A stretch of DNA of 64,000 bases, taken from Cryobacterium sp. PH31-O1. GTDB taxonomy: Bacteria > Actinomycetota > Actinomycetes > Actinomycetales > Microbacteriaceae. The translations under genes and the position numbers were made by a program. This document shows, piece by piece, positions 26,115 through 34,175 of the stretch. The number at the start of each line of letters is the position of its first letter. Position 1 is the stretch's first letter. Where the stretch lies: positions 62,001-126,000 of the forward strand of contig NZ_JASITB010000006.1 of NCBI RefSeq assembly GCF_030063455.1, given 5' to 3'. Under the pieces are notes generated by a model that did not search any database, was not told where the DNA came from, and saw only the letters and a list, made by a program, of their open reading frames with translations.

Positions 26115-26899
26115 GCGATCACCACGTCGACGTCGGCCGCGGCGAGGGCGGCGGCGAGATCAGCGGAGGGCGCGGCATCCGTTATCAGGGTATCGATCGC
26201 GGCGAGGGCGGCAAAGCAGACCAGCGTTTCCTTCTCGAGCTTGCTGGAATCGGCGAGCACGACGACGCGGCGGGCCGACCTGACGATCGCGGATTTGACG
26301 GCTGCTTCAACCGAGTCTGGGGTGCTGAGCCCAAAGCTCGAGCTGATGCCGTTGGTACCGATGAAGGCGATGTCGGGGCGGAGCGCCGCAAGCTGCGCGA
26401 CGGTGCCGGCGCCGACGATGGCGCTGGTCAGTCCACGCACGCGGCCGCCGAGGATGTGCAGCTCGATCGCCTCATTGCGGGAGAGTTTGCCGGCGATCGG
26501 CACCGCATTGGTGATCACGAGCAGCTGGTCGCCAGGGACGGCTGGCGTCCAGCCGGCGAGACGGTCGGCGAGACGCTCGGTGGTGCTTCCGGCATCGAGC
26601 ACGATCGAACCGGTGCGGCTCGCGGGAATCATGCGCATTGCGGCGTCGGCAATGCGCGACTTCTCGTCGAGACGCTGTGTCTGGCGTTCGTCGAGGCTCG
26701 GCTCCGACAGGCTCAGGCGGTCGATGGCGACGGCGCCGCCGTGCACACGGCGCAGCTGGCGGGCGGCTTCGAGGGTGTCGAGATCGCGGCGTACGGTCTC
26801 CGCGGTAATGGAAAATTGCGCGGCGAGGTCGGTCACTGTGACTCGACCCTGGGTTGCCACGAGCGCGGCGATCAAGAGTTGACGTTCTTCGGCGAACAC
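26111..26899 (-). CDS. fruR: DeoR-family repressor of the fructose operon
   Basis: A 262-residue DeoR-family regulator. The N-terminal helix-turn-helix reads RVTVTDLAAQFSITAETVRR followed by DLDTLEAARQLRRVHGGAV, and the C-terminal sugar-phosphate-sensing domain has IVLDAGSTTERLA, VITNAVPIA and GTNGISSSFGL. I start it at GTG 26899, where GGAGGCATTT is a strong ribosome binding site; a GTG eleven codons upstream (26932) lacks one. As first gene of the fru-pts operon it probably represses its own promoter until fructose 1-phosphate appears. Confidence 0.9.
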   Translation of the reverse strand: MFAEERQLLIAALVATQGRVTVTDLAAQFSITAETVRRDLDTLEAARQLRRVHGGAVAIDRLSLSEPSLDERQTQRLDEKSRIADAAMRMIPASRTGSIVLDAGSTTERLADRLAGWTPAVPGDQLLVITNAVPIAGKLSRNEAIELHILGGRVRGLTSAIVGAGTVAQLAALRPDIAFIGTNGISSSFGLSTPDSVEAAVKSAIVRSARRVVVLADSSKLEKETLVCFAALAAIDTLITDAAPSADLAAALAAADVDVVIA

Positions 26900-26950
26900 A
26901 AATGCCTCCGGGGTGGTGAGTGACGCAGTCACGGGAAGTTGGTTTGATTG

Positions 26951-26980
26951 ACTTTAGCTGTGTTTGTTTTTGTTTGTCAA
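26951..26980 (-). promoter_or_regulatory. Strong promoter and repeat operator of the fru-pts operon
   Basis: On the minus strand a consensus -35 TTGACA (26980-26975), an 18-base spacer and -10 TAAAGT (26956-26951). The spacer holds a direct repeat, ACAAACA at 26977-26971 and 26967-26961, overlapping the -35. DeoR-type regulators often bind such repeats, so this is the likely FruR site. Confidence 0.75.
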
Positions 26981-27107
26981 GAAAAAGAAGATAAACGAAG
27001 AAATACGGTGTTTGACACGCGCGGGGCCTGCGCGTGGCATGCGTCGGGCAGCGTCGAGCGGATGCCGCCGGTCGGCACTGTCGGTGCACCCCGGTAGCGT
27101 GATTAGC

Positions 27108-28304
27108 ATGAAGATTTTGCACACCTCGGACTGGCACATCGGGCGCACCTTCCACACCCACTCCACGCTCGAGCACCTGGGCATCGTGCTCGACGCGCTG
27201 GTGGAGATCGTGCGTGAACGCGGAGTCGACGTGGTGGCCGTGGCGGGCGACGTGTTCGACTCAGCAACGCCCTCGAAAGAGGGCTACGCGCTGCTGACCG
27301 GCACGCTGCGGCGGCTCAAAGAGGCCGGGGCCTCCGTTGTCATGACGAGCGGTAATCATGACTCGGCGACCCGGCTCGGCTTTCAGTCGGAGTGGGCAGC
27401 CCTGGCCGGCATCCACGTTGTCACCGGGCCGGAGCAGTACCTCGAACCGATCACCTTCAGCGACGAGCACGGCCCGGTGCATTTTTATGGCATTCCCTAC
27501 CTGGAGCCCGTGCTCATTCGTCACCTGCACCCCGACGTGCCGCTCAAGACTCACGAGCAGGTGCTGAACTTTGCCATGACGCGTATTCGTGCCGATCTGG
27601 CCGACCGTGGGGGCCGCAGCGTCGTGCTCTCGCACTGCTTCGCGGCCGGAGTCGCACCGGCTACCGAGGCGAGCGATGTCGAGCGCGATATCACTGCCGG
27701 GGGGCTCGACGTTGTGCCGCTGGGTGTCTTCGACGGCTGCGATTACGTCGCGCTCGGCCACATTCACGGACGGGCCACGCTGACGGAGCGGGTGCGCTAC
27801 TCCGGTGCGCCCCTGCACTACTCCTTCTCCGAGGTCGGTAAGCCGCGTGGAGCCTGGCTGGTCGAACTCGGCGCCGCGGGCCTCGGCAACTCTGAACACC
27901 GTGCCGTCGAACACCCTGCCGTCGAGTGGGTCGACCTACCCGTGCCGCGTCGGCTTACGGTGCTCACCGGCGAACTCGCCACGCTGCTCACGGATGAGAG
28001 CTTCGCCGGAAACGAGCGAGACTGGGTTAAGGCCATTCTCACCGATCAGGTGCGCCCGCTCGATGCCATGCGCTTGCTGCAGACCAGATTCGCGCACTGC
28101 GTTGCGCTCGAGCACCGGCCAACGATCACGCTCGAAGCGGATGGCTCCACCTACGCTGAGCGCATTCGCGCCGCAAAGAGTGATGCAGAGATCGTGGCGG
28201 GCTTCCTGTCGTTCGTACGAAACGGGGTCGGGCCCTCCGAGTTTGAGAGCGCGTTGATCGCTGAGCTGCAAACCGAGCAGAGCACGAAAGAGGCGAACGC
28301 ATGA
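27108..28304 (+). CDS. sbcD: Exonuclease subunit SbcD (Mre11-like nuclease)
   Basis: A 398-residue metallophosphoesterase, the nuclease subunit of the SbcCD (Mre11-Rad50) complex, which opens hairpins and trims blocked DNA ends. Motifs in order: HTSDWHIG, AGDVFDSATPS, SGNHDSATRLG, LSHCFAAG and ALGHIHGRA, which carry the two-manganese ligands. ATG at 27108 begins MKILHTSDWH, the standard family start; the open frame continues upstream to 26964 but that part is noncoding and overlaps the fru promoter. Its stop overlaps the sbcC start by four bases. Confidence 0.96.
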   Translation: MKILHTSDWHIGRTFHTHSTLEHLGIVLDALVEIVRERGVDVVAVAGDVFDSATPSKEGYALLTGTLRRLKEAGASVVMTSGNHDSATRLGFQSEWAALAGIHVVTGPEQYLEPITFSDEHGPVHFYGIPYLEPVLIRHLHPDVPLKTHEQVLNFAMTRIRADLADRGGRSVVLSHCFAAGVAPATEASDVERDITAGGLDVVPLGVFDGCDYVALGHIHGRATLTERVRYSGAPLHYSFSEVGKPRGAWLVELGAAGLGNSEHRAVEHPAVEWVDLPVPRRLTVLTGELATLLTDESFAGNERDWVKAILTDQVRPLDAMRLLQTRFAHCVALEHRPTITLEADGSTYAERIRAAKSDAEIVAGFLSFVRNGVGPSEFESALIAELQTEQSTKEANA

Positions 28305-31300
28305 AGATCAAGCGACTGCGTCTGGCCGGTTTTGGACCATTCAAGAACGAGCAGATCGTCAACTTCGAGCGGTTCGACTCCGACGGAATCTTTCTCATCA
28401 CGGGCAAGACCGGCGCTGGCAAGTCCAGTATCCTCGACGCGATCTGTTTCGCGCTCTATGACCAGGTGCCGCGTTTCACCGACACAGAGCAGCGGATGCG
28501 CAGCGACTATTGCGAGCCCGATGATCCTACGTTCGTCGAACTCGACTTCAGCCTGCGCGGGCGCGACTACCGTTTGCTGCGCAGCCCGGCCTATGAGCGC
28601 GCGAAGAAGAACGGTACCGGAACCACCAGTGCAGCACCGACGGCTGTGCTGCAGGTTCTGTACGGCACGCAGTGGCGGGGGATTGCGGCCAAGCCCCGGG
28701 CAGTCGGCCTCGAACTGAGCTCAATACTGCCCTTGAAGGCAGACCAATTCCTCCAGGTGATTCTTCTGGCTCAAAACCGATTCCAGTACTTCTTGCTGGC
28801 CAAAACCGAGGAACGGCGTGCCGTGCTGCGCACCCTGTTCGGAACCACTCGCTTCGAACAGCTGGAGTCCGCGCTGATCGCGCGCCGTAAATCTCTCGAC
28901 GAGAGTCTCGCTGCCGTGCAGCGCGATGTGGCTGAACTTGCCACCGCTGCCATGCACCAGCTGCGACGTTCCGTGCTGCCGATCGAGCCCGACCTGGTCT
29001 GGTTCCGGGGCGCTCTCGCCGGCCTGAATCGCGAGGTTGACCTCGCCGTGCACGACGCGCTGGCCGCGGCGGCGACGCTGGCCGCGGCGACGGCACAACA
29101 CCGCGCGGCCACCGAAACACAGCGGCGACAGGCCCGGCGTGCCCTCGCCCAGGCCACTCTCGCCACCCTCGAGGCCCGATCTGGCGAGGTCGACGAACAG
29201 CGCGGTACGCTGCGCCAGGCCACCCGGGCGGCACGGGTCTGGCCGCACATCCGCAGCAGCCGGGCGGCAACTCTTGCCTGGCAGGCGGCCCTGACCGACG
29301 AAACCTCGGCCCGGGCCGCCTGGCTGCCATTCGACGTGCCGTTCGGTGCGACCGGCACCGATACGAGCGGCGCCCCTGCGACCAGCACCGATACGAGCGG
29401 CGCCGAGTTGGAGCTGGGTCCGATCATGGATGCCCTCGTGGGACGGCTCGGAGCGCTTGCCGAGGTGCTCGCGGAGGAGAAGCAGCTTCCGGCCCTCGAC
29501 CACGAAATCACCGCGTTGTTCGACCTGCTCGCCGTACACACCGATGACCTGACTCGTGCCCAGCAGCGACTCGACGAGCTGCCCCAGCAGATAGATTTCG
29601 TCGGTGGGCAGCTCGCGGCAGCGACCCTCACCGCCGCGGGTGAGACCGACGCTGACGAGGCCGTTCACCGTGCCGCCGCGGGGCTCGCGGCCGCCGAAGA
29701 CGTACTGTCGTTGCTGACCGAGTTGGTCGGGGCGAACGATATCTTGCTGGGCCGCAGTCGCGACAATGCGGCGGCCGCCGTCGACTATGAGGCGCTCGTG
29801 GCCCGGCGGATTACCGGGCAGGCGTCGGAGCTTGCCGGTTACCTCGTCGATGGTGACGCCTGTGTGGTCTGTGGGTCCATCGAACACCCAGCCCCCGCGG
29901 CAGCGCAGGCTGGGCTGGTGTCCGCGGCCGACCTCACCACCGCCCGTGACCAGCTGCAGGGTTGCCAGCAGCAACTGGCCGACGCCCAAGAGACCACGGC
30001 CGCCCTGACGAATCGGCTCGCGCAGGCGCAGGCGCTGGCCGGGCAACGCAGTGTGGATGAGCTCCGGGCCGACCGTACCGCCGCCGCCGCCCGGTTGGCG
30101 ACCGCACGCACGGCGGCCGATCTGGTCGGGGGGCTTCGGCAGGAACAGGCCGATCTTCGGCACGGCCTGACCCTGGCCCGGGCCGCAGTGCTGGCCGCCC
30201 GCGCATCGCGTGATACGGCGTCCGATACTCACAGCGTGCGGTCAGGGCAGCGCGACCTGCTCGCTGCCCGCGTGGGAGCACAGCGCGGGGAATGCGAGAG
30301 CGTGACCGCGCAGGTTCGCGCCCTGCAGCAGGAGCTGGAGTGTGCGCGCACACTGGACGGCGCGCAGGACCTCAGTCGAGAACGCGCTGCCGCCGCCGAT
30401 GCCGCGACCCGCCAGCTCACCGGCCAGTTAGGGGAAGAGGGCTTCGACGACGAGGAGACGGCCGTTGCGGCGCAGCGGGGCGAGGGGGAGATCACGCGGT
30501 TGGAGACCGTCGAGCGGGCCTACGACGCCGAGCGCGCCGCAGCGCGGGCGGCAGTGGCTGACCCTGAACTGGCCGACCTTTCGCCAGAACCGGTCGATCT
30601 CGAGCCGTCCCAGCGAGCGTTCGACGCTGCCAGCAGTGAGCGCGATGCCGCGGTGAGCGCGCAGGGCTCGCTCGCCGAGCGTGCCGGCCAGCTCGCTGAG
30701 CTCGTGCGGCAAGTCACGACGAGATTCGCAGCATCCGCTGACTTGCTTAACGTGCACTCCCAGGTGCGCCAGCTGGCCGACGTCATTCAGGGCGACGAAC
30801 CGAACACCAAGCGGATGCGGTTGGAAACCTACGTGCTGGCCGCCCAGTTGGAAGAGATCGTCGTAGCGGCCAACCTGCGGCTGCGCACGATGACGAGCGG
30901 ACGGTACGCACTCGAACACGATGACTCTCGGGTGAAGGGTGGTGCGCGCTCGGGTTTGGGCCTGATGATCCGAGATGGGTTCACCGGCCGCGCGCGGGCG
31001 ACGCATTCGCTGTCGGGAGGCGAGACGTTCCTTGCTTCCCTCGCCCTCGCCCTCGGCCTGGCCGAAGTGGTGTCCGGGCAGGCGGGCGGCATCACGCTCG
31101 ACACCCTGTTCGTCGATGAGGGCTTCGGCTCGCTCGACGGTGAAACCCTCGAGACCGCCATGGGCACCCTCGACACACTGCGCGCCGGCGGCCGCACGAT
31201 CGGCCTGATCAGCCATGTCGACTCCATGAAAGAGCAGATTCCGGCCACGCTACGCATTTCAGTGACTGACCAGGGCTACAGCCGAATCGAGGCCGATCCG

Positions 31301-31309
31301 GCCGCCTGA
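28301..31309 (+). CDS. sbcC: Exonuclease subunit SbcC (Rad50-like ATPase)
   Basis: A 1002-residue SMC/Rad50-type ATPase partnering SbcD. The N-terminal ATPase half has Walker A GKTGAGKSS (about residue 36), long coiled coils flank a zinc hook CVVCGSIEHP (about residue 522), and the C-terminal half has the ABC signature SLSGGETFLASLALALGLAE (about 903) and Walker B LDTLFVDEGFGSLD (about 935). Residues about 345-370 contain a duplicated Thr-Asp-Thr-Ser-Gly-Ala segment (in DNA a 24-base near-repeat at 29350-29400). It overlaps sbcD by ATGA. Confidence 0.96.
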   Translation: MKIKRLRLAGFGPFKNEQIVNFERFDSDGIFLITGKTGAGKSSILDAICFALYDQVPRFTDTEQRMRSDYCEPDDPTFVELDFSLRGRDYRLLRSPAYERAKKNGTGTTSAAPTAVLQVLYGTQWRGIAAKPRAVGLELSSILPLKADQFLQVILLAQNRFQYFLLAKTEERRAVLRTLFGTTRFEQLESALIARRKSLDESLAAVQRDVAELATAAMHQLRRSVLPIEPDLVWFRGALAGLNREVDLAVHDALAAAATLAAATAQHRAATETQRRQARRALAQATLATLEARSGEVDEQRGTLRQATRAARVWPHIRSSRAATLAWQAALTDETSARAAWLPFDVPFGATGTDTSGAPATSTDTSGAELELGPIMDALVGRLGALAEVLAEEKQLPALDHEITALFDLLAVHTDDLTRAQQRLDELPQQIDFVGGQLAAATLTAAGETDADEAVHRAAAGLAAAEDVLSLLTELVGANDILLGRSRDNAAAAVDYEALVARRITGQASELAGYLVDGDACVVCGSIEHPAPAAAQAGLVSAADLTTARDQLQGCQQQLADAQETTAALTNRLAQAQALAGQRSVDELRADRTAAAARLATARTAADLVGGLRQEQADLRHGLTLARAAVLAARASRDTASDTHSVRSGQRDLLAARVGAQRGECESVTAQVRALQQELECARTLDGAQDLSRERAAAADAATRQLTGQLGEEGFDDEETAVAAQRGEGEITRLETVERAYDAERAAARAAVADPELADLSPEPVDLEPSQRAFDAASSERDAAVSAQGSLAERAGQLAELVRQVTTRFAASADLLNVHSQVRQLADVIQGDEPNTKRMRLETYVLAAQLEEIVVAANLRLRTMTSGRYALEHDDSRVKGGARSGLGLMIRDGFTGRARATHSLSGGETFLASLALALGLAEVVSGQAGGITLDTLFVDEGFGSLDGETLETAMGTLDTLRAGGRTIGLISHVDSMKEQIPATLRISVTDQGYSRIEADPAA

Positions 31310-31626
31310 TGACCCGGGGCGGCGGCGGACGGCCCTGACGGGGTTGACCGCAGGCAGTGCCGATCCGGGATGAGCCTGTCAGCATTCGGAGCGTTGCCGT
31401 GACGAAGCGAGCCGGGCCAGGAGACCGAACGAAAAACTCCCTCCAAACGGCTGATCCTCTCGCACCAGAAACACTTCAACCGGGGCGACTTTTTTTGTCG
31501 ACGACGGGTCCGCCGTCGGTGCCGACCGGGGCGCCACAGTGGGGTGGCGTTGACGGCGAGATAACGAACTCAGAGGTCGGTATCCTGACTTCGCGATTCT
31601 GGCAAGAAAATGAGTGAATTTGGCCC
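31310..31626. other. Intergenic stretch downstream of sbcC, no gene seen
   Basis: About 320 bases without a convincing reading frame. The only notable item is a run of seven T near 31489-31495 flanked by CGAC and GTCG, which might help end sbcC transcription; I see no matching strong stem. Confidence 0.5.
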
Positions 31627-31655
31627 TTGATCACGTGCACGGCATTCGGTATATT
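31627..31655 (+). promoter_or_regulatory. Near-consensus promoter upstream of the toxin-antitoxin pair
   Basis: TTGATC (31627-31632), a 17-base spacer and TATATT (31650-31655). The sequence around it is AT-richer than the genome. Transcription would start near 31662, only a few bases before a hairpin. Confidence 0.6.
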
Positions 31656-31666
31656 TCATGTTGCTT

Positions 31667-31710
31667 AGACCAGTTCGATCGCCCTGCCGAACGGACTGGT
31701 CTTTCCGTTT
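31667..31710 (+). terminator. Hairpin with T-rich tail immediately after the promoter
   Basis: AGACCAGT (31667-31674) pairs with ACTGGTCT (31695-31702), with a possible inner TTCG/CGAA stem, followed by TTTCCGTTT. Placed about five bases after the predicted start of transcription, it could be an attenuator or make a very short RNA. Confidence 0.5.
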
Positions 31711-31879
31711 CCGCGTGCACGACATCGGCAGTTGTTCTCCGCGCGCGGAATACCATACATCGTCCAAATTATTTGTCTAGGGGTTTACCCACATGTAAAT
31801 CTGGGGTAATCTCACTTTCAGACAGGCTCGGATCGGTCCCGGAAAACACCCGGACGGGTGCGGGCCACCAGATGATTGG

Positions 31880-32236
31880 GTGAAGACGATGGTGGAACTG
31901 AAGAAGATGACGGAACTGAAATCGGACTTCGTTCCGATGGGCGAAGTCAGCGCCGATGAGCGCTCCCGCATGGCGTTCGGCAAAGCCGGAGTGCGCCGCG
32001 ATGATCGTTATGCTGTCGCCGTGAACGCTGAGGGCGAAATCCTTCTGACTCCGCTCGTGTCCATCCCTCGCCGCGAGCTCCTGGTCTGGGACGACGAAGG
32101 CATCCGTGCTGCCCTGGTACGTGGCCTCGAGCACAGTAGCAAGGAAGAGACAAGCGAGGGTGGCGACTTCACCCGATACGCCGATGAAGAGCATGCCGTC
32201 GACGACTCCGCTGCACCGGCCGAGTCCCAGTCATGA
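31880..32236 (+). CDS. Antitoxin of a type II toxin-antitoxin pair (AbrB/MazE-like)
   Basis: A protein of up to 118 residues. The central part, AVAVNAEGEILLTPLVSIPR then ELLVWDDEGIRAALVRGLEH, resembles the swapped-hairpin AbrB-like antitoxins that precede RelE/ParE-type toxins; the acidic, disordered C-terminus (EETSEGGDF, DEEHAVDDS) would wrap the toxin. The start is uncertain: GTG 31880, ATG 31889 and ATG 31907 are all in frame and none has a clear ribosome binding site. A TTTAC/GTAAA dyad at 31784-31799 upstream may be its operator. The stop overlaps the toxin start by ATGA. Confidence 0.7.
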   Translation: MKTMVELKKMTELKSDFVPMGEVSADERSRMAFGKAGVRRDDRYAVAVNAEGEILLTPLVSIPRRELLVWDDEGIRAALVRGLEHSSKEETSEGGDFTRYADEEHAVDDSAAPAESQS

Positions 32237-32529
32237 GTTTCACGCTCCTTCTCACGAGGGAAGCGGCATCGGGACTGTCCATTCTTGAAACGAAACCACA
32301 GCTGGTCGGCCGCCTCAAACGAGTGCGCACCGCACTCGGACGGCTGCAACTGAACCCCGACGACCCGGCGTTGCGCTCACACAAATACGTGTCGCTCGCC
32401 GGCAAGAAGGGTGAGGCCGTCTGGGACTCTTACATCGAGCACCGCACGCCGACGGCCGGCCGCATCTACTGGCACTACGGCCCGGGGCTCGACCGCATCA
32501 CCGTGGTGATCATCACACCGCACCCGTAG
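32233..32529 (+). CDS. RelE/ParE-like toxin
   Basis: A 98-residue basic protein. HKYVSLAGKKGEAVWDSYIE and GRIYWHYGPGLDRITVVIIT followed by PHP match small RelE/ParE-superfamily toxins of the type whose sequences end in ITxxxITPHP. RelE members cut mRNA in the ribosome and ParE members poison gyrase; which applies here cannot be told. Overlap of four bases with the upstream acidic protein is the classic antitoxin-toxin arrangement. Confidence 0.75.
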   Translation: MSFTLLLTREAASGLSILETKPQLVGRLKRVRTALGRLQLNPDDPALRSHKYVSLAGKKGEAVWDSYIEHRTPTAGRIYWHYGPGLDRITVVIITPHP

Positions 32530-32540
32530 CGCTGCCCGCG

Positions 32541-32602
32541 CCGATCTGGGTGCGCTACGCTAACCGCTATTTATCAACCGGCGTAGCGGCTACCCAGATC
32601 GG
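32541..32602. repeat. 62-bp interrupted inverted repeat
   Basis: CCGATCTGGGT (32541-32551) pairs with ACCCAGATCGG (32592-32602), and GCTACGC (32554-32560) with GCGTAGC (32581-32587), leaving a 20-base loop. It lies between the convergent toxin and ABC ATPase genes, 11 bases after the toxin stop. It may be a terminator lacking a T run, or a copy of a palindromic repeat element. Confidence 0.8.
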
Positions 32603-32661
32603 GTGCGGTCATCCCGACAGCGGATACCCCTCCAGCGGATGCGTAGTAAGGGGGCTGTGTC

Positions 32662-33510
32662 CTAGAACGGGTGGAGCAGCCGGTGCAGAAACTGGCGCGT
32701 GCGTTCTTGCTGCGGGTGCCGCAGCAGCTGTTTCGGGTCTCCACGCTCGACGATGGTGCCGCCGTCCACGAAAGCGATTTCGTGCGCGACCTCGCGGGCG
32801 AATTCAAGTTCGTGGGTGACGATGACCATGCTCCAGCCCTCGTCGGCCAGCTCCTTGATCAGCCGCAGAACGTCACCGACAAGTTCCGGATCGAGAGCCG
32901 AGGTCGGTTCGTCGAACAGAAGGAGCTGCGGGCGCAGTGCGAGGGCCCGCACGATTCCGACCCGCTGCTGCTGGCCGCCGGAGAGTTCGAAGGGGTAGCT
33001 GTTCTGCTTGTCGGTCAGTCCGACCCGGTCGAGCAGCACGAGCGCCTCGGCCGTGACCGCGGCGACTGGGCGGCGCTGCACGACGATCGGTCCCTCGATC
33101 ACATTCTGCAGCACTGTTTTATGCGGAAACAGGTTGTAGTGCTGAAAGACCATGGCCGACCGATCGCGGAGGCCTGCGAGCTGCTTCGACGTGGTCTTCG
33201 CCGTGAAATCGACGCCCACCGGCCCGGACGTCGTGGCAGCGCGACCCGGAGCCTGCCCGGCGGCTGCGGCGACCTCGATGGTGCCGCCGTCGGGTAACTC
33301 CAGCCCATTCAGGCAGCGCAAGATCGTGGTCTTGCCGGAGCCGGACGGGCCGATCAGGGCGAGCACGCGGCCGCGGTCCACGGTGAGGTCCACCGATTCC
33401 AGCACCCGGTTGCTGCCGAAACTCTTCTGCAGTCCCCGAACTCGCAGCAGCCAGGCGGATGCCGCGGCATCCGCCTGGCTGCTCGACGCGGGAATATCAG
33501 CGGGCGACAT
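32662..33510 (-). CDS. Polar amino-acid ABC transporter, ATP-binding protein
   Basis: A 282-residue ATPase of the polar amino-acid uptake class (GlnQ/TcyN type). Walker A GPSGSGKTT, Q-loop FQHYNLFPH, signature LSGGQQQRVGIVRAL, Walker B LLLFDEPTSALD and switch His in VTHELEFA are all present. The segment between Walker A and Q-loop is longer than usual (APGRAATTSGPVGVDFTAKT). The first 20 residues are also unusual: their codons hold a perfect 38-bp palindrome, so the real start may lie after it. It overlaps the permease gene by 14 bases. Confidence 0.93.
   Translation of the reverse strand: MSPADIPASSSQADAAASAWLLRVRGLQKSFGSNRVLESVDLTVDRGRVLALIGPSGSGKTTILRCLNGLELPDGGTIEVAAAAGQAPGRAATTSGPVGVDFTAKTTSKQLAGLRDRSAMVFQHYNLFPHKTVLQNVIEGPIVVQRRPVAAVTAEALVLLDRVGLTDKQNSYPFELSGGQQQRVGIVRALALRPQLLLFDEPTSALDPELVGDVLRLIKELADEGWSMVIVTHELEFAREVAHEIAFVDGGTIVERGDPKQLLRHPQQERTRQFLHRLLHPF
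33446..33483. repeat. Perfect 38-bp palindrome at the 5' end of the ABC ATPase gene
   Basis: The left half (33446-33464, beginning AGCAGCCAGG) is the exact reverse complement of the right half (33465-33483), with no central spacer. Each half carries GCGGATGCC or its complement. In the current reading it encodes residues about 10-22 of the ATPase; in RNA it could form a 19-bp hairpin (minus a few loop bases) that hides or limits ATPase translation. Confidence 0.95.
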
Positions 33511-34165
33511 AGCGGTCCAATCGCTTTTCGAGAAAACCCTGCCCGGTGGAGAGAACGAGACAGATGACCCAGTAGATGAGGGCTGCTTCGAGATAGAGCA
33601 GCATGAACTTGTTGCTGAACGCAGCCACTTGCTGCGCCTCGCGAAAAAGCTCGGTGACCAGGATGAGCGAGGCCAGCGAGCTGTCTTTCACCAGACTGAT
33701 GAACGTATTCGACAACGGCGGCACCGACACCCGGGCGGCCTGCGGCAGGATGATTCGGGTGAGCGCTCGACCGTGGGACATGCCGATCATGTAGGCCGCT
33801 TCCCACTGGCCCTTGGGCACTGAGAGAATCGCGGCGCGGATGACCTCGGCCGCATAGCCGCCGACGTTGATCGAGAACGCCAACACGGCGCTCGGCCACG
33901 GCTCGATCGTCACGCCGATTGATGGGAGTCCGTAGAAGATCACGAACAGCTGCACGAGCAGCGGGGTACCGCGCACTAGAGAGATGTAGCCGCGCGCGAT
34001 GCCAGACAGCCAGCGCTTCGCCGACAGCCGCATCAGCGCGAGAACGAGCGCGAGCACGAGACCGATCGCGAACGACGTCAGGGCTAGCGGGATCGTGCCC
34101 CGCACCGCGCCGTCGAGCATCGGCCAGAGCGAGTTGACGAACAACTCCCAATCAGGCTGGATCAT
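33497..34165 (-). CDS. Polar amino-acid ABC transporter, permease
   Basis: A 222-residue inner-membrane permease of the HisM/GlnP type with about five helices. The N-terminal LPLALTSFAIGLVLALVLAL matches the family, and the cytoplasmic EAA loop reads EAAYMIGMSHGRALTRIILP followed by QAARVSVPPLSNTFI. It would form the membrane channel with the neighbouring ATPase and binding protein. Ten bases separate it from the binding-protein gene. Confidence 0.94.
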   Translation of the reverse strand: MIQPDWELFVNSLWPMLDGAVRGTIPLALTSFAIGLVLALVLALMRLSAKRWLSGIARGYISLVRGTPLLVQLFVIFYGLPSIGVTIEPWPSAVLAFSINVGGYAAEVIRAAILSVPKGQWEAAYMIGMSHGRALTRIILPQAARVSVPPLSNTFISLVKDSSLASLILVTELFREAQQVAAFSNKFMLLYLEAALIYWVICLVLSTGQGFLEKRLDRYVAR

Positions 34166-34175
34166 CGAATGAGTG

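Noticed and set aside
31357..31617. 86-codon rightward frame after sbcC
   Set aside because: No ribosome binding site, no motif and composition unlike coding sequence.
27108..32529. A defence island formed by sbcDC, the toxin-antitoxin pair and recQ
   Set aside because: sbcDC and recQ are standard repair genes separated by a transporter operon; no other defence gene, integrase or composition shift supports an island.
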